Assembly (NCBI GenBank): GCA_029339195.1
Contig: JAPTJF010000010.1
Location: forward strand, 186,001-250,000
Source: Micractinium sp. NFX-FRZ
Taxonomy: Eukaryota; Chlorophyta; Trebouxiophyceae; Chlorellales; Chlorellaceae
Length of the DNA stretch: 64,000 nucleotides
Direction: 5' to 3'
This document shows positions 50,590-61,638 of the stretch, in pieces (position 1 is the first letter of the stretch; each line of letters starts with the position of its first letter). The translations under genes were made by a program, and so were the position numbers. The notes beneath the pieces are model-generated. The model was not told the DNA's origin. It ran no database searches and saw only the letters and a program-made list of their open reading frames with translations.

Positions 50590-53039
50590 ATGCGGTGGCA
50601 GCGCGTGCCTGCGGCAGCGGCCGCCCTGCTGGCATGCTTGTATGTGTGCCTGGCGCCGATGCAGGGGCAGGCGGCAGCGCTGCCCCGAGATGACTCCTGC
50701 AAGGCGCTGGTGGCAGGCGGGGTGTGGGACACCTTTGCCAGCTGGACTTCCAGCTTCAAGCGTGAGGAGGCCTTTGTGATTGGCAACTCGATCCTGGTGA
50801 GCAAGGCGATGGCGGGCGGGCGGGCGGGCAGGCAGGCAGGCAGGCAGGCAGGCGGGCGGGCAGTCAGCCCACGGAGGGCAGTGCAGCCAGCAGGCATGCA
50901 GCCCAGCGCCAGCCAGCAACCAGCCAGCCAGCCAGCAGCCTGCAGGCATGCAGCCAGCGTATCCCGGCAGCATTCTGCAGGCCGCCCACGCAATGCAGCA
51001 ACACCTCTGTGCTTACCTCCGCCCTTGGCAACAGCTGGGGTCAGCTGGCAGCATGGTTTGCGCACAGCATGCGTGCCACGGCATGACCACGACTGCCGCC
51101 TTGTGATCTGCAGTGCAGCAACACTTCTGTGCTCACCTCCAGCAGCGGCAACAGCTCTTCTGGGACCACGTTTGGCATCAACGGCGAGTTTAACGGCACA
51201 AAAGTCGGCATCCAGCTGGGCAGGAACCGAGGCGAGGCACAGGAGGCGCTGAATGCGCTGCAGTGAGTGGGTGCGGGAGCGGGTGGGGCAGCTGCAGTGA
51301 TTGAGTGCGGGAAGAGGGTGGGGCAGCTGCAGTGGTTGAGAGTGGAGAAGAGGAGGGGCGGCTGCGGTGAGGCAGGCATGCAGGCGCGATGTGCTGTTGT
51401 GTGTTTGCTGCGGACGTGTCACAGTGGGGGCAGGGTGAGAGAGGTCCCTCTGGCAGGTGGGCGTGAGGTGGCAAGTGTGCGGCTGAGGTGGCACGAGTGG
51501 CGGCGCTTCAGAGGGGCAGGAATGGGGGCAGGGCAGCCAGCTGCCAAGAGGGAAGGATAGGGGCGGGTGTCGTGCATGGAGGGGCAGGAGGAGGGTAGGG
51601 CATGCGAGGAGCTTGGGGAGTGGGCTGATGGGGGTGCCTCTGCTGTGTCATGCATGCTGTGGTTGAGCCACTTAATGCGGTGCCTCCGTGCTGTGCTGCA
51701 TGCTGTGGTGCCTCCATGACGTGCCCTGCACGCTGTGGTCGAGTTGCCCCACTCTTTGCTGCCCACTCCTGGCCTGCAGGAGCAACTGGTGCTCCACTGC
51801 AGCCACCAACACCACCAACATTGTGACGACTGGGCAAAATGGAGGGGATGTCCGGCTGGTAACAAACGAGTTCCTGGTCAGTGCCTGGCTGGAGTGCATA
51901 CGCATCACCAACCCTGGGCCCGCACCCTCCCCCTCCCCCTCTCCGCCGCCGCTGCCTCGGCCGCCACCGCCACCTGTTGTGTCCCCTCTGGCTAGGCTGA
52001 CATCTGGCAACTACTTTCTGAAGCTGGATGGGCGGCAGAAATGCAGGGTGAAAGGCACGTGGGGAGCAGGGGGCGGCCGCGAGGGGGTGGGGAGCAGTAG
52101 CGGACGCAGGTTGCGCCAGCTCGTGACGCAGGCGTGTGTGCATGTGGGCGCGTGGGCTGGCCATACCCTGTGCTCGTGCTACCATCGTTTGCAAGCGTGC
52201 ATGTGTGCGTGACCATGCTGCATCACGCCGCGGTGTGGCAGCACTGGCAGCAGCCTCCCTCCCTCCTGCCCACCTCAGACCAAGCCACTTCCTCACCCCC
52301 CCGCCTTCTTTCTACCAACGCTGCTCTGCAGGCGGGCTCCTCTCGGTGTCCAACTGCAAGGCCTCTGCCGTCAAACTGAGCCTGGGTGACAACCCATTCT
52401 CGGGCCTGACTCTGTGGAACATCAGCCCAGCCGGCGCAGGCAGGGCCATTGTGGGCACTCCGGTGCTCATCCGTGCCAGCGGCCGCACCACGTGCCCCGC
52501 CCTGCTGGCGGCACCCGGCTCCACACGCTGTGCCGATGTGCGGGTGGTCGTGCAGGGGAACAGGCTGCTCACCACCACTCGGTTTCAACTTGAAGATGGA
52601 GGCGGCGGGCGCGTGCGCATCTTTGCAGTGGTAAGTTTGGTTGAGCTTGGTTTGACACACACTGCCAGCTGGGACGGGGGAGGGCAGCGCGCACTGTTGC
52701 TACTGGGGCGGGCCGAAACAGCTCGGGCCCGTGTGATGTGCCACCTGGCATGCTGCCCTCCATCTTCCAACTCTCTTGGTTGACAGCACCATGATGTACT
52801 ATGGTACTACAGGTGTCGGGGTGCCACAGCTTCGTGGTAGCTTCTGCCCAGCCTCCCCTTGCCTGTAGATGACGCCCACCCCCACTCCCCCGGCCTCCCT
52901 CTCGCAGGACAAGAGCAGCGGGAAGTGTGTAGCGCGGTACGTGGGCGTCCCCGCCGCCTGCAACGCTGCCGCGGCTCTGGGCCTGTACGAAAAAACGGCC
53001 AGCTCGGCAGCAACTCGCTGGCTCTTGGTCAAGGTGTGA
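50590..53039 (+). CDS. Secreted Cys-rich protein B: A-like domain, Pro-rich hinge, trefoil-like domain
   Basis: Exons: 50590-50796, 51114-51262, 51780-52054, 52332-52630 and 52908-53039; 353 aa. The donor at 52054 is proposed to be GC (AAG then GCACGT), because no GT gives the phase 1 that the next exon needs. A signal peptide (LLACLYVCLAPMQGQAAA) leads into a domain like A: SCKALVAGGVWDTF, CSNTSVLTSSSG, LGRNRGEAQEAL and SNWCSTAATN. Residues 163-188 are a Ser/Pro hinge typical of green algal extracellular proteins. Residues 194-353 are a three-lobed domain (CRVKGGLLSVSNC; TTCPALLAAPGSTRC; KCVARYVGVPAAC, each followed by an aromatic or Trp strand) that matches the N-terminal domain of the GH18 protein upstream. 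Likely an extracellular glycan-binding or matrix protein; that role is inferred. Confidence 0.85.
50811..50857. repeat. GGCA tetranucleotide repeat
   Basis: GGCGGGCGGGC passes into a perfect GGCA run and back to GGCGGGC, in the first intron of the protein B gene. Confidence 0.85.
50991..51156. repeat. 46-nt copy of an exon start inside the preceding intron of gene B
   Basis: 51111-51156 (the acceptor CAG plus the first 43 coding bases) is repeated at 50991-51036, exactly 120 bp upstream, with about 38 of 46 bases identical. In the copy the acceptor CAG has become CAA, so it is dead as a splice site. Confidence 0.88.
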
Positions 53040-53927
53040 ATGAAGGCGTGGAGCGGGGGGACACGGGCCCAGCAGCTCAGCGCCGGCGGCAGCAGGGGCT
53101 GGAGAGTCACAAGCGGCGCGCAGGCCAGAGGAGCATGCACAGCATCATGACGCAGCGAGACGGATTCTGTCTCCGGCCGCACAGGCTTCCATCTTTGCCC
53201 CGAGCCATGCCCACTTCACACCTCACTCGTTCACATGCTCAACCACGTGCTTTACTTCTGTGGCCATTGCACGGCAACTGACTACACATAGGCTCGGCAT
53301 GAGGCCTGGGACGCTGGTGCAAACTGCCTGGCTGGCGGTGAAGGACAGTCGGCTTGCAAGCCGGAAAGGCAGCGGTTGGCACCAGCTGTGCAGCAAAACC
53401 AGAAAGGGAGGAGTACGGGGCCATGTGAGCCCATGGGTCTGTTCACACAAGGAGCAGAGAGGGGAGTGCATGAAATGCAAGGCAGGTTCAGAGGCTGAGC
53501 CGCGGCACAGACGGATGAGGGCGCACTAGCTGGTGCATCGTGCTTCCTGTGCGTGTGCGTGTGTGCCTGTGCGTCGCAAGGCTTGATTTGATGGTGGGAA
53601 GGGCGGGCATCCCAGGCGGCAGGTGCGTGTGGTGGGTGAAGGACTGACAGGCAGCTGGCTGGCGTCGAGAGCGACCGGCACAGTGATGAGCGGGCGAGGG
53701 CGGGAGCGGGAGCGGGAGGCGGGGGCGAGGATGAGGAGGTGCGGAGCGGGCGGCAGCGGCGGTGGGCAGCGGCACGCCACTTTTAGTAACCAAGTGCAAA
53801 CCTCTGGACTGGTGAGCAGGGCCACCAAATTGCAGCGCTCTAGTTGTAGCAGCAGGCGCCACCAGCTGTGCAGAGGCAGAGAGCAAGGGCCGGTGCTCAA
53901 AGGCTGTCCCTGCCGGCGAGCAGCCCG
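53040..53927. other. Convergent intergenic region, 888 bp
   Basis: This lies between the stop codons of protein B (+) and the next membrane protein (-). Long antisense open frames cross it but have no splice sites or conserved motifs. I looked for a tRNA in the hairpin-rich part near 53330-53400 and found none. Confidence 0.65.
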
Positions 53928-55895
53928 TCAGCCGGCACCCGCCTGCAGCAGCAGCAGCTGCCACGCGTATCCTGCCAGCAGGCCGGCCCGGGCAAAGGCA
54001 AGCAGCACTGACACCAGGTGCAGTGGGGCAGGCGGCATGGAGCGGCCAGCGACGCTTCGGCCCAGAGCGGCCACATATGCTTGCTGACGAGGCGCCAGGT
54101 TGGCGGGCTGCACTGAGCTGGCAATCAGGTTTTTGCCACGCAGGTCCAGGGCTGGGAAGACGGCCGCTGCATCCAGCAGCAGGGTGGCACCCGCCCCCGC
54201 CAGCAGCCAGCCTGGCGGCTGTGCCAACAGGGCAGCGCCGCCTGCGAGGCCGCCGCCTTGGTGGCACAGCACGGCGGCTGCGGTGCCCGCCAGTGCAAGC
54301 TCCATTGCGTACTGCGCCCTGCAGAGGGGAAGTGTATGCGGTCACATGAGGCGAGACTGATAGCAGGAAAGACAGGCATGGTGGCTGGGTGGGGCAAGCC
54401 GATGGTCTGAGAGCTTGGGGGCAGGGCTGCCTGCACTGCATGCTGTGCATTGCATTGCCTGTGCTGCGGAGAAGGGGAAGCAATGTTTTTCGAGGCAGCA
54501 CAAGGCAGCATCCCCTCTCCAGGCCCACAGCATGCCTGCCCACCCCCTGTGTGTGCACACGGTGCGGCGCCGGCGTGTGTCTGCCCTGCCTACCTCCCTG
54601 CCCACCAGGCACGCCCACCTGAACACGCGGCGCCCCACATCCACCCCCACCCATCGCTCCAGCAGCGGAGCCCGGAACTGCGCCGTGAGGCGGATGGGGA
54701 GGCAGAGGAAAGGGTGTGAGGGGTGGTGGGCAGGCAAGGGAAGGGTGAGGCGAGGTGGGGAGGCAGAGGAACGGGTGAGGCAGGTCTTCTGAGGGGATGC
54801 GGCAGCAGAGTGTGGCTGCACAGGCAGGGCTACAGAGCTGGCTGCCCGCACCCTCTCCTCCCAATTGCCTCAGCCCGCAGCCACCCAGCGCAGTGCAGGG
54901 CAGCACAGCACCACTGTCGGGGCCACGCATGTGATTGCCCAAACTCAGCCACACAGCACCTCAGTGCAGCGCAGCACTGCACCGAAAGCTTCCACCCTCC
55001 CACCTTGACCCAGGCTTCAGTGAGGGAGATGGAGGACACCACTGCCAGCCAAAACGTAGTGTCCTGCAGGGGGCGACCAGGCACAATGGGAGGACAGAGG
55101 CAGTGGTGACCATGGCGGCAAGCGTGCAGCTGCCCATGTGAAGCGGCAGATGGTCGGCAGCAGGCAGGAGCGACCTCTCAGCTCAGGCTCTCCGCCTGCC
55201 TGCCTGACATCCGTGTTCCCCCTGCCTGCCTGTATCCTGCACACGGGCGCCTCCGCTACCACAGCCACCCGCTGGCCCGACGTCGCCACTGACTCCGCCG
55301 CGCGCTTCAACTCCAGCAGGCTGGAAGGCACCCGAGCCAGGCGCATGCCCACGGGCGCCCAGGCCCAGGTGGCTTCCAGCATCCTAGAGTTTAAGCCCAC
55401 GGCAGAGTCAGTATGGCGACCTAGGGCCAGCGGGCGGCTGTTGTAGCGGAGGCGCTCGTGCCGCCCGCAGCGGCAGGCCCACGGCGCCCAGGCCCAGGCC
55501 CAGGGCCGCAGCACTGCCTGTTTGCCTGCCTGCCCAGAACTCACCTTGCATGTCTGCCTGCCTGGGCGGGCTCGCCTGAAGCAGCCAGGCAGCGTGCACC
55601 GCAGCCCGACTGCTCACCGCCCCGCGCAGCTGCCGCCCTGCCGGAAGCTGGCCAGCAGGCCAGCAGGCCAGCCAGCAATGCCAGCTCCCAGCCCCACCCT
55701 GCTTGGACTCACCAGCAGCAGCACTACCTCGTGGGGCACGCCACGTGACAGCGCAGCATAGGCGGCCGCCCCTGAGGCTGCGCCCCAGCCTAGGAAGAGC
55801 GCGGGGGCGTGGCGGTGGCTGGCGGCGTCAGTAGCCGCGCCCTCCTGCTCCTGCTCAGAGGCGGCGCTGCCCCTGGGGTCTGCCGCTGCCTGCAT
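53928..55895 (-). CDS. Unrecognised membrane protein, 321 aa
   Basis: Exons in transcript order: 55895-55713, 55517-55245, 55063-55004, 54677-54619 and 54318-53928; total 966 nt, phases matched. The acceptor of the 273-nt second exon (AAACAG then GCAGTG) is the least certain point. The N-terminus is hydrophilic (SEQEQEGAATDAASHRH), followed by LFLGWGAASGAAAYAAL and VVLLL. A segment with YNSRPLALGRHTD and SLLELKRAAESV follows. The last part has hydrophobic stretches at FWLAVVSSISL, MELALAGTAAAVLC, GWLLAGAGATLLLDAAAVF and LHLVSVLLAFARAGLLAGYAWQLLLL, so about four to five passes. FRAPLLERWVGVDVGRRVFR would be a cytosolic loop. No family recognised; a plastid or inner-membrane location is possible. 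Confidence 0.7.
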
Positions 55896-57051
55896 GGTGC
55901 TCAGCCAGCCTCGGCAGCCCTGCAAGCGTGCGTGATGGGAGGCATACAACTCAGGCCTGAAGTAAAGGCCCTAGGCACACCCAGTGGCACACAGAAGATG
56001 AGCGGCGCAGTGGGAGCGGCGCGCTGCCTTTGCCTTGTGGGCAGCAGACGCCGCAGGCGGGCGGGCGGAGGCTGGGGGAACCCTGCGTCCGTAACGCCCG
56101 AGAGGCGATATCACCACCGCAAAAGCGACCGAGATCCACCTGATCGTGCACCCGCGCCCAGCCGCTCCAAGTAACTCGGCTTGCCCCCAGCAGCGGTGGT
56201 GGCGCGGCCGCACGGCTGAGCAGAGCCTGCCCAACACACAGCTGCCGACAAGCTCGCAACATGAAGGCACTTGAGGTGCGAGCACGCGGCACAAGGCCGT
56301 CCGAGGCGTCTGTGGCCGCCACCTGGCCGCCCACGTAGCACCGCACGCCATGCATTATGCCCGGCATGAGAGAGTGTGGGCTTCAGGGTATGCATTCCAG
56401 TAACGCTGCCTAAGTACACGGAACATTAGCAGCAGTTATCTAGATGATGGGTGAGTGGGTACACATGACCACGCCAATTCATCATTAGCACACACCCAAG
56501 CAGGGCAAGAGGACAGCTAGGGAGCAAGGATAACAAAATGGGGTACTAGAAACAAAGCATATCAAAGGCGGGCAGTCTGCGCAGTGGTGAGCCGAAGGCA
56601 AAAAGGCAACCAAAGCAACATATTGACTGCCGCGCAAGTAAGCACGGCCGCAAGCAACATATTGAATCCATGATGAGCAACGCCCCAGGCGCAGCCGGCC
56701 TCAGCAATCAGGACTTGGCCCATGCACTGCCAGCCTGGCCCACCACCGCCGCCACTAGGTGTCGGCCACCGCCTGCACCCGCTGTTATCCCGATCTTTCT
56801 GCATTTTCTATTTGTAAATACCCTTACACGCAAATTCAGCGGAGGCCCCGGCCCGGTAACCCGCTTTTCAGAGACCGACCCCAGGAGCCCCCAGGTGCCT
56901 CCCTAGCCCTTGCGGCGGTGTTGCATGGCTTGCGGGCCAGGGTGCGGCCTCGGCACAGCCTTGTGAGGTGCTAGGGGCGGTCAGGCCGCGCGATGGGCGA
57001 ACCCTGAGCGTAGGGCCCATCCGACATGCCGCCCCCACTTTCAGGAACACT
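55896..57051. promoter_or_regulatory. Divergent intergenic region, 1.16 kb
   Basis: This separates the start codons of the membrane protein (-) and the transposase-like protein (+). The part from 56400 to 56680 is AT-richer than the genes. A 138-codon open frame on the minus strand (55951-56367) has no supporting features. Confidence 0.5.
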
Positions 57052-60000
57052 ATGGAGGCCGTAGCTGCGGCGGGGGCCCGGCGGCGGCCTTTTGTGGAGC
57101 ACCAAAGGGGCGATGTTAACAATGTCCAGCCAATGGAGAGCGGCAGGCGCCCGAGAGAGCCGCGCGCTCGGGAAGACCTCTCAACTCCCAGCGTCGCGGT
57201 GTTCCGGCAGCTGCACAATGATATGACGGCAGCTTACAGCACGGCGCTGCAGCAGAAGCGCGGCAAGTGGGTCAAGCTGTCGCTGCCGGCTGCAGCTGTC
57301 GCCGCCTTCGGGGCGGCCGGCGCAACCCTCGCACAGCTGCTGGGTGTACAGCATGAGGGGCCGGCTAACTCTGCCACCAGCTTTGCCATAGGAGATGTCC
57401 TTGGCACAATGCTGAACGTGCTGGAGGCAGGATGCGGCAGCCGCGCCGCCACCGTAGGCCGCTGCCGCCGCCGCAGCAGCGGCGAGCGCGACGGCGGCGG
57501 CGGCGCAGCAGCAGCAGCAGAGCCAGCAGCAGCAGAGCAGCCAGAAGCGCCACCACCCGCTCCAGACACCGCTGAACAGCAGCGGGAGCAGCCGCGCACC
57601 CGCGCTATTGTGCGCCGCCTGGTAGAGAGCCAGGAGGCGGAGGAGCTGGCTGCGGCCAGCTACGGGGGCGAGCCAGCCCCCAAGAAGCGGCGGCCAGGCG
57701 ACCGGCATGCACCAGCAGGCTTGCTGTTTGGCAAGCAGGTGGACTACCAGGCGGACCCCTCTTACATCCTGGTGGACGGCCAGCTGAACCAGCAGACTGC
57801 CAGCCGCAATCTGGCACGGCGGTGGGCGGGCGTGCTTCACCTGGAGGAAGATGTGCACAGCGTCTGCCTGATGCAGCATGGTGTGCCACCTGGAGACAGC
57901 GCAATGGAGCAGGCGATCACATGCGAGATGGTGCAGGTGTGTGTGTATGTGAGTGGTGGTGTGCCGTGAGAGGCTTGCCCACCACCTTGCAACCAAACCC
58001 GTCCAGCAGTGGGGCAACACGCGCTGCCCTGCACTTCACCTGTGCCTCCCGCCCCTGCAACTCCCGCCGCCTCCATGCTGCCCTTGTGCAGCGCTTCATC
58101 GTCGCCAACAAGCTGGACTTGCGCTGCGTGCCGCTGGGCCTGCAAATCAAGCTGCAGCACGGCGCCGTGTCCCTGTTTCTTCGGCGCGCGCGCAACCCCC
58201 ACCTGGCGGTCCGCGGCGCCGACGCTGCCAAGCTCTCACTGAACCAGCTGGCCACCTACATGCACAGTGCGTTTCAGCTGCCCTGTGGTATATAAGGTTT
58301 TTACATGGCAGGATGCGTAGAGGTGGCTCTCAAATACAGTCACATGCAATCACATGACGTCACATGAGGTGGCGCTCACATGCAGTCACTTGCAGTCACT
58401 TGATGTCGCCGCTGCCCTGCCCCCTGCTTTCGCATGCAGAGGGGATGATTGCAGAGCTGCGCCTCAGCCACAAACAGCTGACAGACACCAGCAAAGAGGA
58501 GCACGCTGTAGTGCAGCAGCTGCTGCCCCTGCTGCGCACACCCGATGGCGCCACGGCCGCGCTGCCGCAACTGCTGTCGCTGATGCTCAGCGGCTATGCG
58601 GCTGACGTGGCACCTGCCGGCGGCTTGGAGGCGGGCTTGCCAGCAGCGCTGCAGTCAGCGAGCGGGCAGGGCGAGGCGCGAGTGAAGGTCAGTGTAGACT
58701 CCGCCCCCAACGGCATGATGGGCGGCGGCAACTGCACCACCCTCATCCTCAACCTGCTGCCGGGGCCAGCACAGCTGCGGCGACACGCCCAGAGCACCAA
58801 CAGCATCATGGTGGGCGGCCAGTACGCAGGCAAGGACTCGTACGAGGTGCTCAAGACCAATTTTGGGCCCAGCTTTGAGGTGCTGCAGCAGATGGCCGCC
58901 GGCGGCCTCACCGTGGCAGTGTGGGTGCCTGGGCAGGAGCGGCCGTATGAGGTGCGGCTGCGGCTGACGCTGGGCGGCGACATGGTGTCGCACTGGCAGC
59001 TCCTGCACACGGGCGGGCAACGCAAGGTGCGGGAGGATATGTTGAGTGCTTGGCTGTCTCAGCGCATACGTGTGTGCTTGGCTGTCTCAGCGCATGCGTG
59101 TGTGGCTGAAAACACTGCGCGCCGCCACATCAATAGCACCAACCCCGCCCACCGCCTCCCAACCTGCGCCCCAGGCTGACGACGGCACCCAGCTGTCCCA
59201 CTGCCACCGCTGCTCGGCACCACAGGCAGAGCGCGGCAAGCTGTTTGGAGTGGCGGAGGTGCACGAGGGTGACACCATCCTGACGGTGCGCGCAGGGCCA
59301 GCCCAGGGGTTCGTGGGGAGTGGGAGGCAGGGCAGGGTATCCCATGAGAAGCAGCAGCCACCGGCTCTGTGTGCGTGTGCGGCCTCCCCCTGCCGACCTC
59401 CCAACACCCCTGCCTCCCACAGATAGCGCAGCGGCACATCATGAGCCCGGAGTTGCTGGTCAAGTGCAACCCCACGCCAGCTGTGCCCAGCGGCGCGCTG
59501 GAGGGTGAGTGGGCAGACGCCCCACGCTGCGCCCTGCTGCAGCACCTGCACAAGTCAGAGCACAGCACGCGCCAGCCCAGCCTGCACCTGTGGGACGGCG
59601 TGCGGCAGCTCCACAGCCTTGACCAGCCGTTGCCGGTGGGGGCCACGCTGCGCGTGGTGTCGCGTCGCCCCATGGACCGCCCGCTCAGCAGCAAGGCGCT
59701 GCTGCGCTTGGACCACCTGGACGTACCGCCGTGCAGCCTGCACCTCGGCATGAGGATAACAGAGGCTGTGTTCAAGCCCGTGCAGGTGGGGCGGGGTGGG
59801 CAAGGAGCAGCCAGCGCATGATGTCCCGGCTGCCGCCGCTGGGCTATCTGCCTACACCTGCAGTGTGCCAACTGCTCAGCTGCAAAGGTCTCTCCCACCT
59901 CGCTCACCCCTGCCCCTTAAATTCACCTACCCGCGGTGCAGGAGCGCTGCATACGGGAGGGGCGCATCACATTTATGAATGCGGTGCTGAAGGCAGCAGG

Positions 60001-61615
60001 CGCACGGTACCAGGCGCGCAAGCGCCAGGACAGCGACGCGTACGAGGTGGTCAGTCTTCGGGGGGCGCAGGCGGAGGAGCTCTATCGGACGGCGCCGCTG
60101 TGGGGCCCGCAGCTGGGGCTGTCGGCGCAGGAAATGGAGGTCTGGACCTTGCTCAAGGAGGTGCGTGCGCCCCACTGCTGCAAGGGAGGCAGGCCAGGGT
60201 GAGGCGGATGAGCAGGCACGCTGCGGTTGCTCCGAGCAGGGGCCTGCCACCACTCAAGCTTGCATTTCCCTGCCCCCCCACGTGCAGCTGATGGGCATCC
60301 TGAACGACATCTGCCCTTCAGACGCAGAGCGCAAGCTGGGAGCACTGCTGTGCACCCAGCTGGCTGCCTGCGTGTACCTGCAGTACCCCGCCAGCGCCAG
60401 CGACTACCTGCACACGCTGTTTGAGCATGGTGCGTGTTTCTGCAGGCAGCGGGGATGGGTGCAGGAGTGGGGCATGTGGCCTGCGGCACATGCAGCGCGC
60501 TGGTTGCTCATGCATGTTCATGGATGCCAACATTGCCGCCGGCCGCCGCTGCTGGCCTCCTCAATGTGTGCGCAGAGCCCGACTACCTGCTGGCACTGGA
60601 CCGCCCGCCGCCCGGCGCATGCTCCCAGCAGGGCGCCGAGCACAACCACTCGCTGGAGAAGCAGCAAAGCCGACGCACCTTCCACGGAGGCGCACCAGGG
60701 CCTGCGCGCATCCAGCGTGGGCCTGACGGTGCGCAACTGCCTGAGCGGCAGCCCGCGGAGCAGCAGTCGGTGGCAGAAGCGTCGCTGCAGCTTTTCCTGC
60801 GGCAGGCAGTGGCAGAGAAGCAGCAGTGTCTGCCGCCGGAGGTGCAGGCCAGGGCAGCTGCAGCTGGCGAGGCCTGGAAGGCAGAGCGAAAGGCACACCG
60901 CGCCTGCACCGAGGCGGAGCGTAACCTGAAGCAGGCGCAGGAGCGGTGTGCTGCAGCAGAGTCCCAGCGCAGCCAGGCATGTGCACTCGCAGGCTTCCTG
61001 CCGGGCGATGCGGCAGCTGAGCAGGCAGCGGCAGCTGCAAGTGCAGCGGCGGCAGAGGCCAGCGATGCACTGGTTGCTGCGCAGCAGCGGGTGCAGCGGA
61101 ACCAGGAGGCGTGGACGGCAGCTAGAGCAGCGTCTGCGGTGCTTGAGAGCAAGCAGGGCTGCGCGTGGGAGGCGGCAGAGGCGCCGCTCATCACGCTGGC
61201 CGAGCAGGCAGAGGCAGCAGCAGCCGCGGCCACGGCAGCGGCGGGGGAAGCAGCGGCCAGCGAGGAGCCCACCTACCTGAGTCCCCTGGATGAGAAGTGG
61301 GTGCTCAGCCAACAGCGCAGGAAGGCCAAGCGCGCAGCAGCAGCTGAGGCAATCCGCAAGCGCGCGCCAGCGTGGCCTGCTGGGGGCAAGGAGAACGAGG
61401 TGCCGGCATCAGGGGCGCAGCAGCAGCAAGCGGCACCCGAGCGGCATGGTGCTGCCCCGTCTCAAGCGCTAGCAGGCGGCGCCAAGAAGAAGCCGCGGCA
61501 GCAGCAGCAGGCAGGCGGCACACCTGTGGCACACGCAAGCACCGGCTTTGGCAGCAGCAAGCGCAAGGGGCGGGCACCTGCCTCTAGCAGGTCCAGCAAG
61601 CAGGCCCGGCGCTGA
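57052..61615 (+). CDS. Transposase-like or domesticated element protein, 1173 aa
   Basis: Exons: 57052-57936, 58092-58266, 58440-59026, 59175-59285, 59423-59785, 59942-60160, 60288-60429 and 60576-61615; all phases matched. Residues 1-295 include a basic patch PAPKKRRPGDR, a likely nuclear signal. The centre (about 355-710) has the order seen in large uncharacterised transposon-derived proteins: DSAPNGMMGGGNCT, LTLGGDMVSHWQLLHTGG, then a Cys/His pair SHCHRCSAP (557-565), then a late DHLDVPPCSLHLGMRI stretch resembling the D-x-L-H-L-x-L-R-I block. The last 340 residues are Ala/Gln/Lys-rich and coiled, ending SSKRKGRAPASS. Its stop codon is 23 bp from that of the convergent BAH-like gene. Introns and full length argue for a stable host gene or a young element. 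The family assignment is inference only. Confidence 0.75.
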
Positions 61616-61638
61616 CAGCCGGCAGCAGCCGCACCTGC

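Noticed and set aside
53280..53420. Hairpin-rich segment considered as a tRNA gene
   Set aside because: No T-loop GTTCGA box and no cloverleaf pairing could be found.
53488..54954. A 488-codon minus-strand open frame
   Set aside because: Long open frames are expected on both strands at this GC content. The real exons on this strand (54318-53928 and 54677-54619) are in other frames and have matching splice phases and hydrophobic segments.
55951..56367. A 138-codon minus-strand open frame upstream of the 321-aa membrane protein
   Set aside because: Composition is irregular, it overlaps another equally long frame, and it does not join in phase to the next gene.
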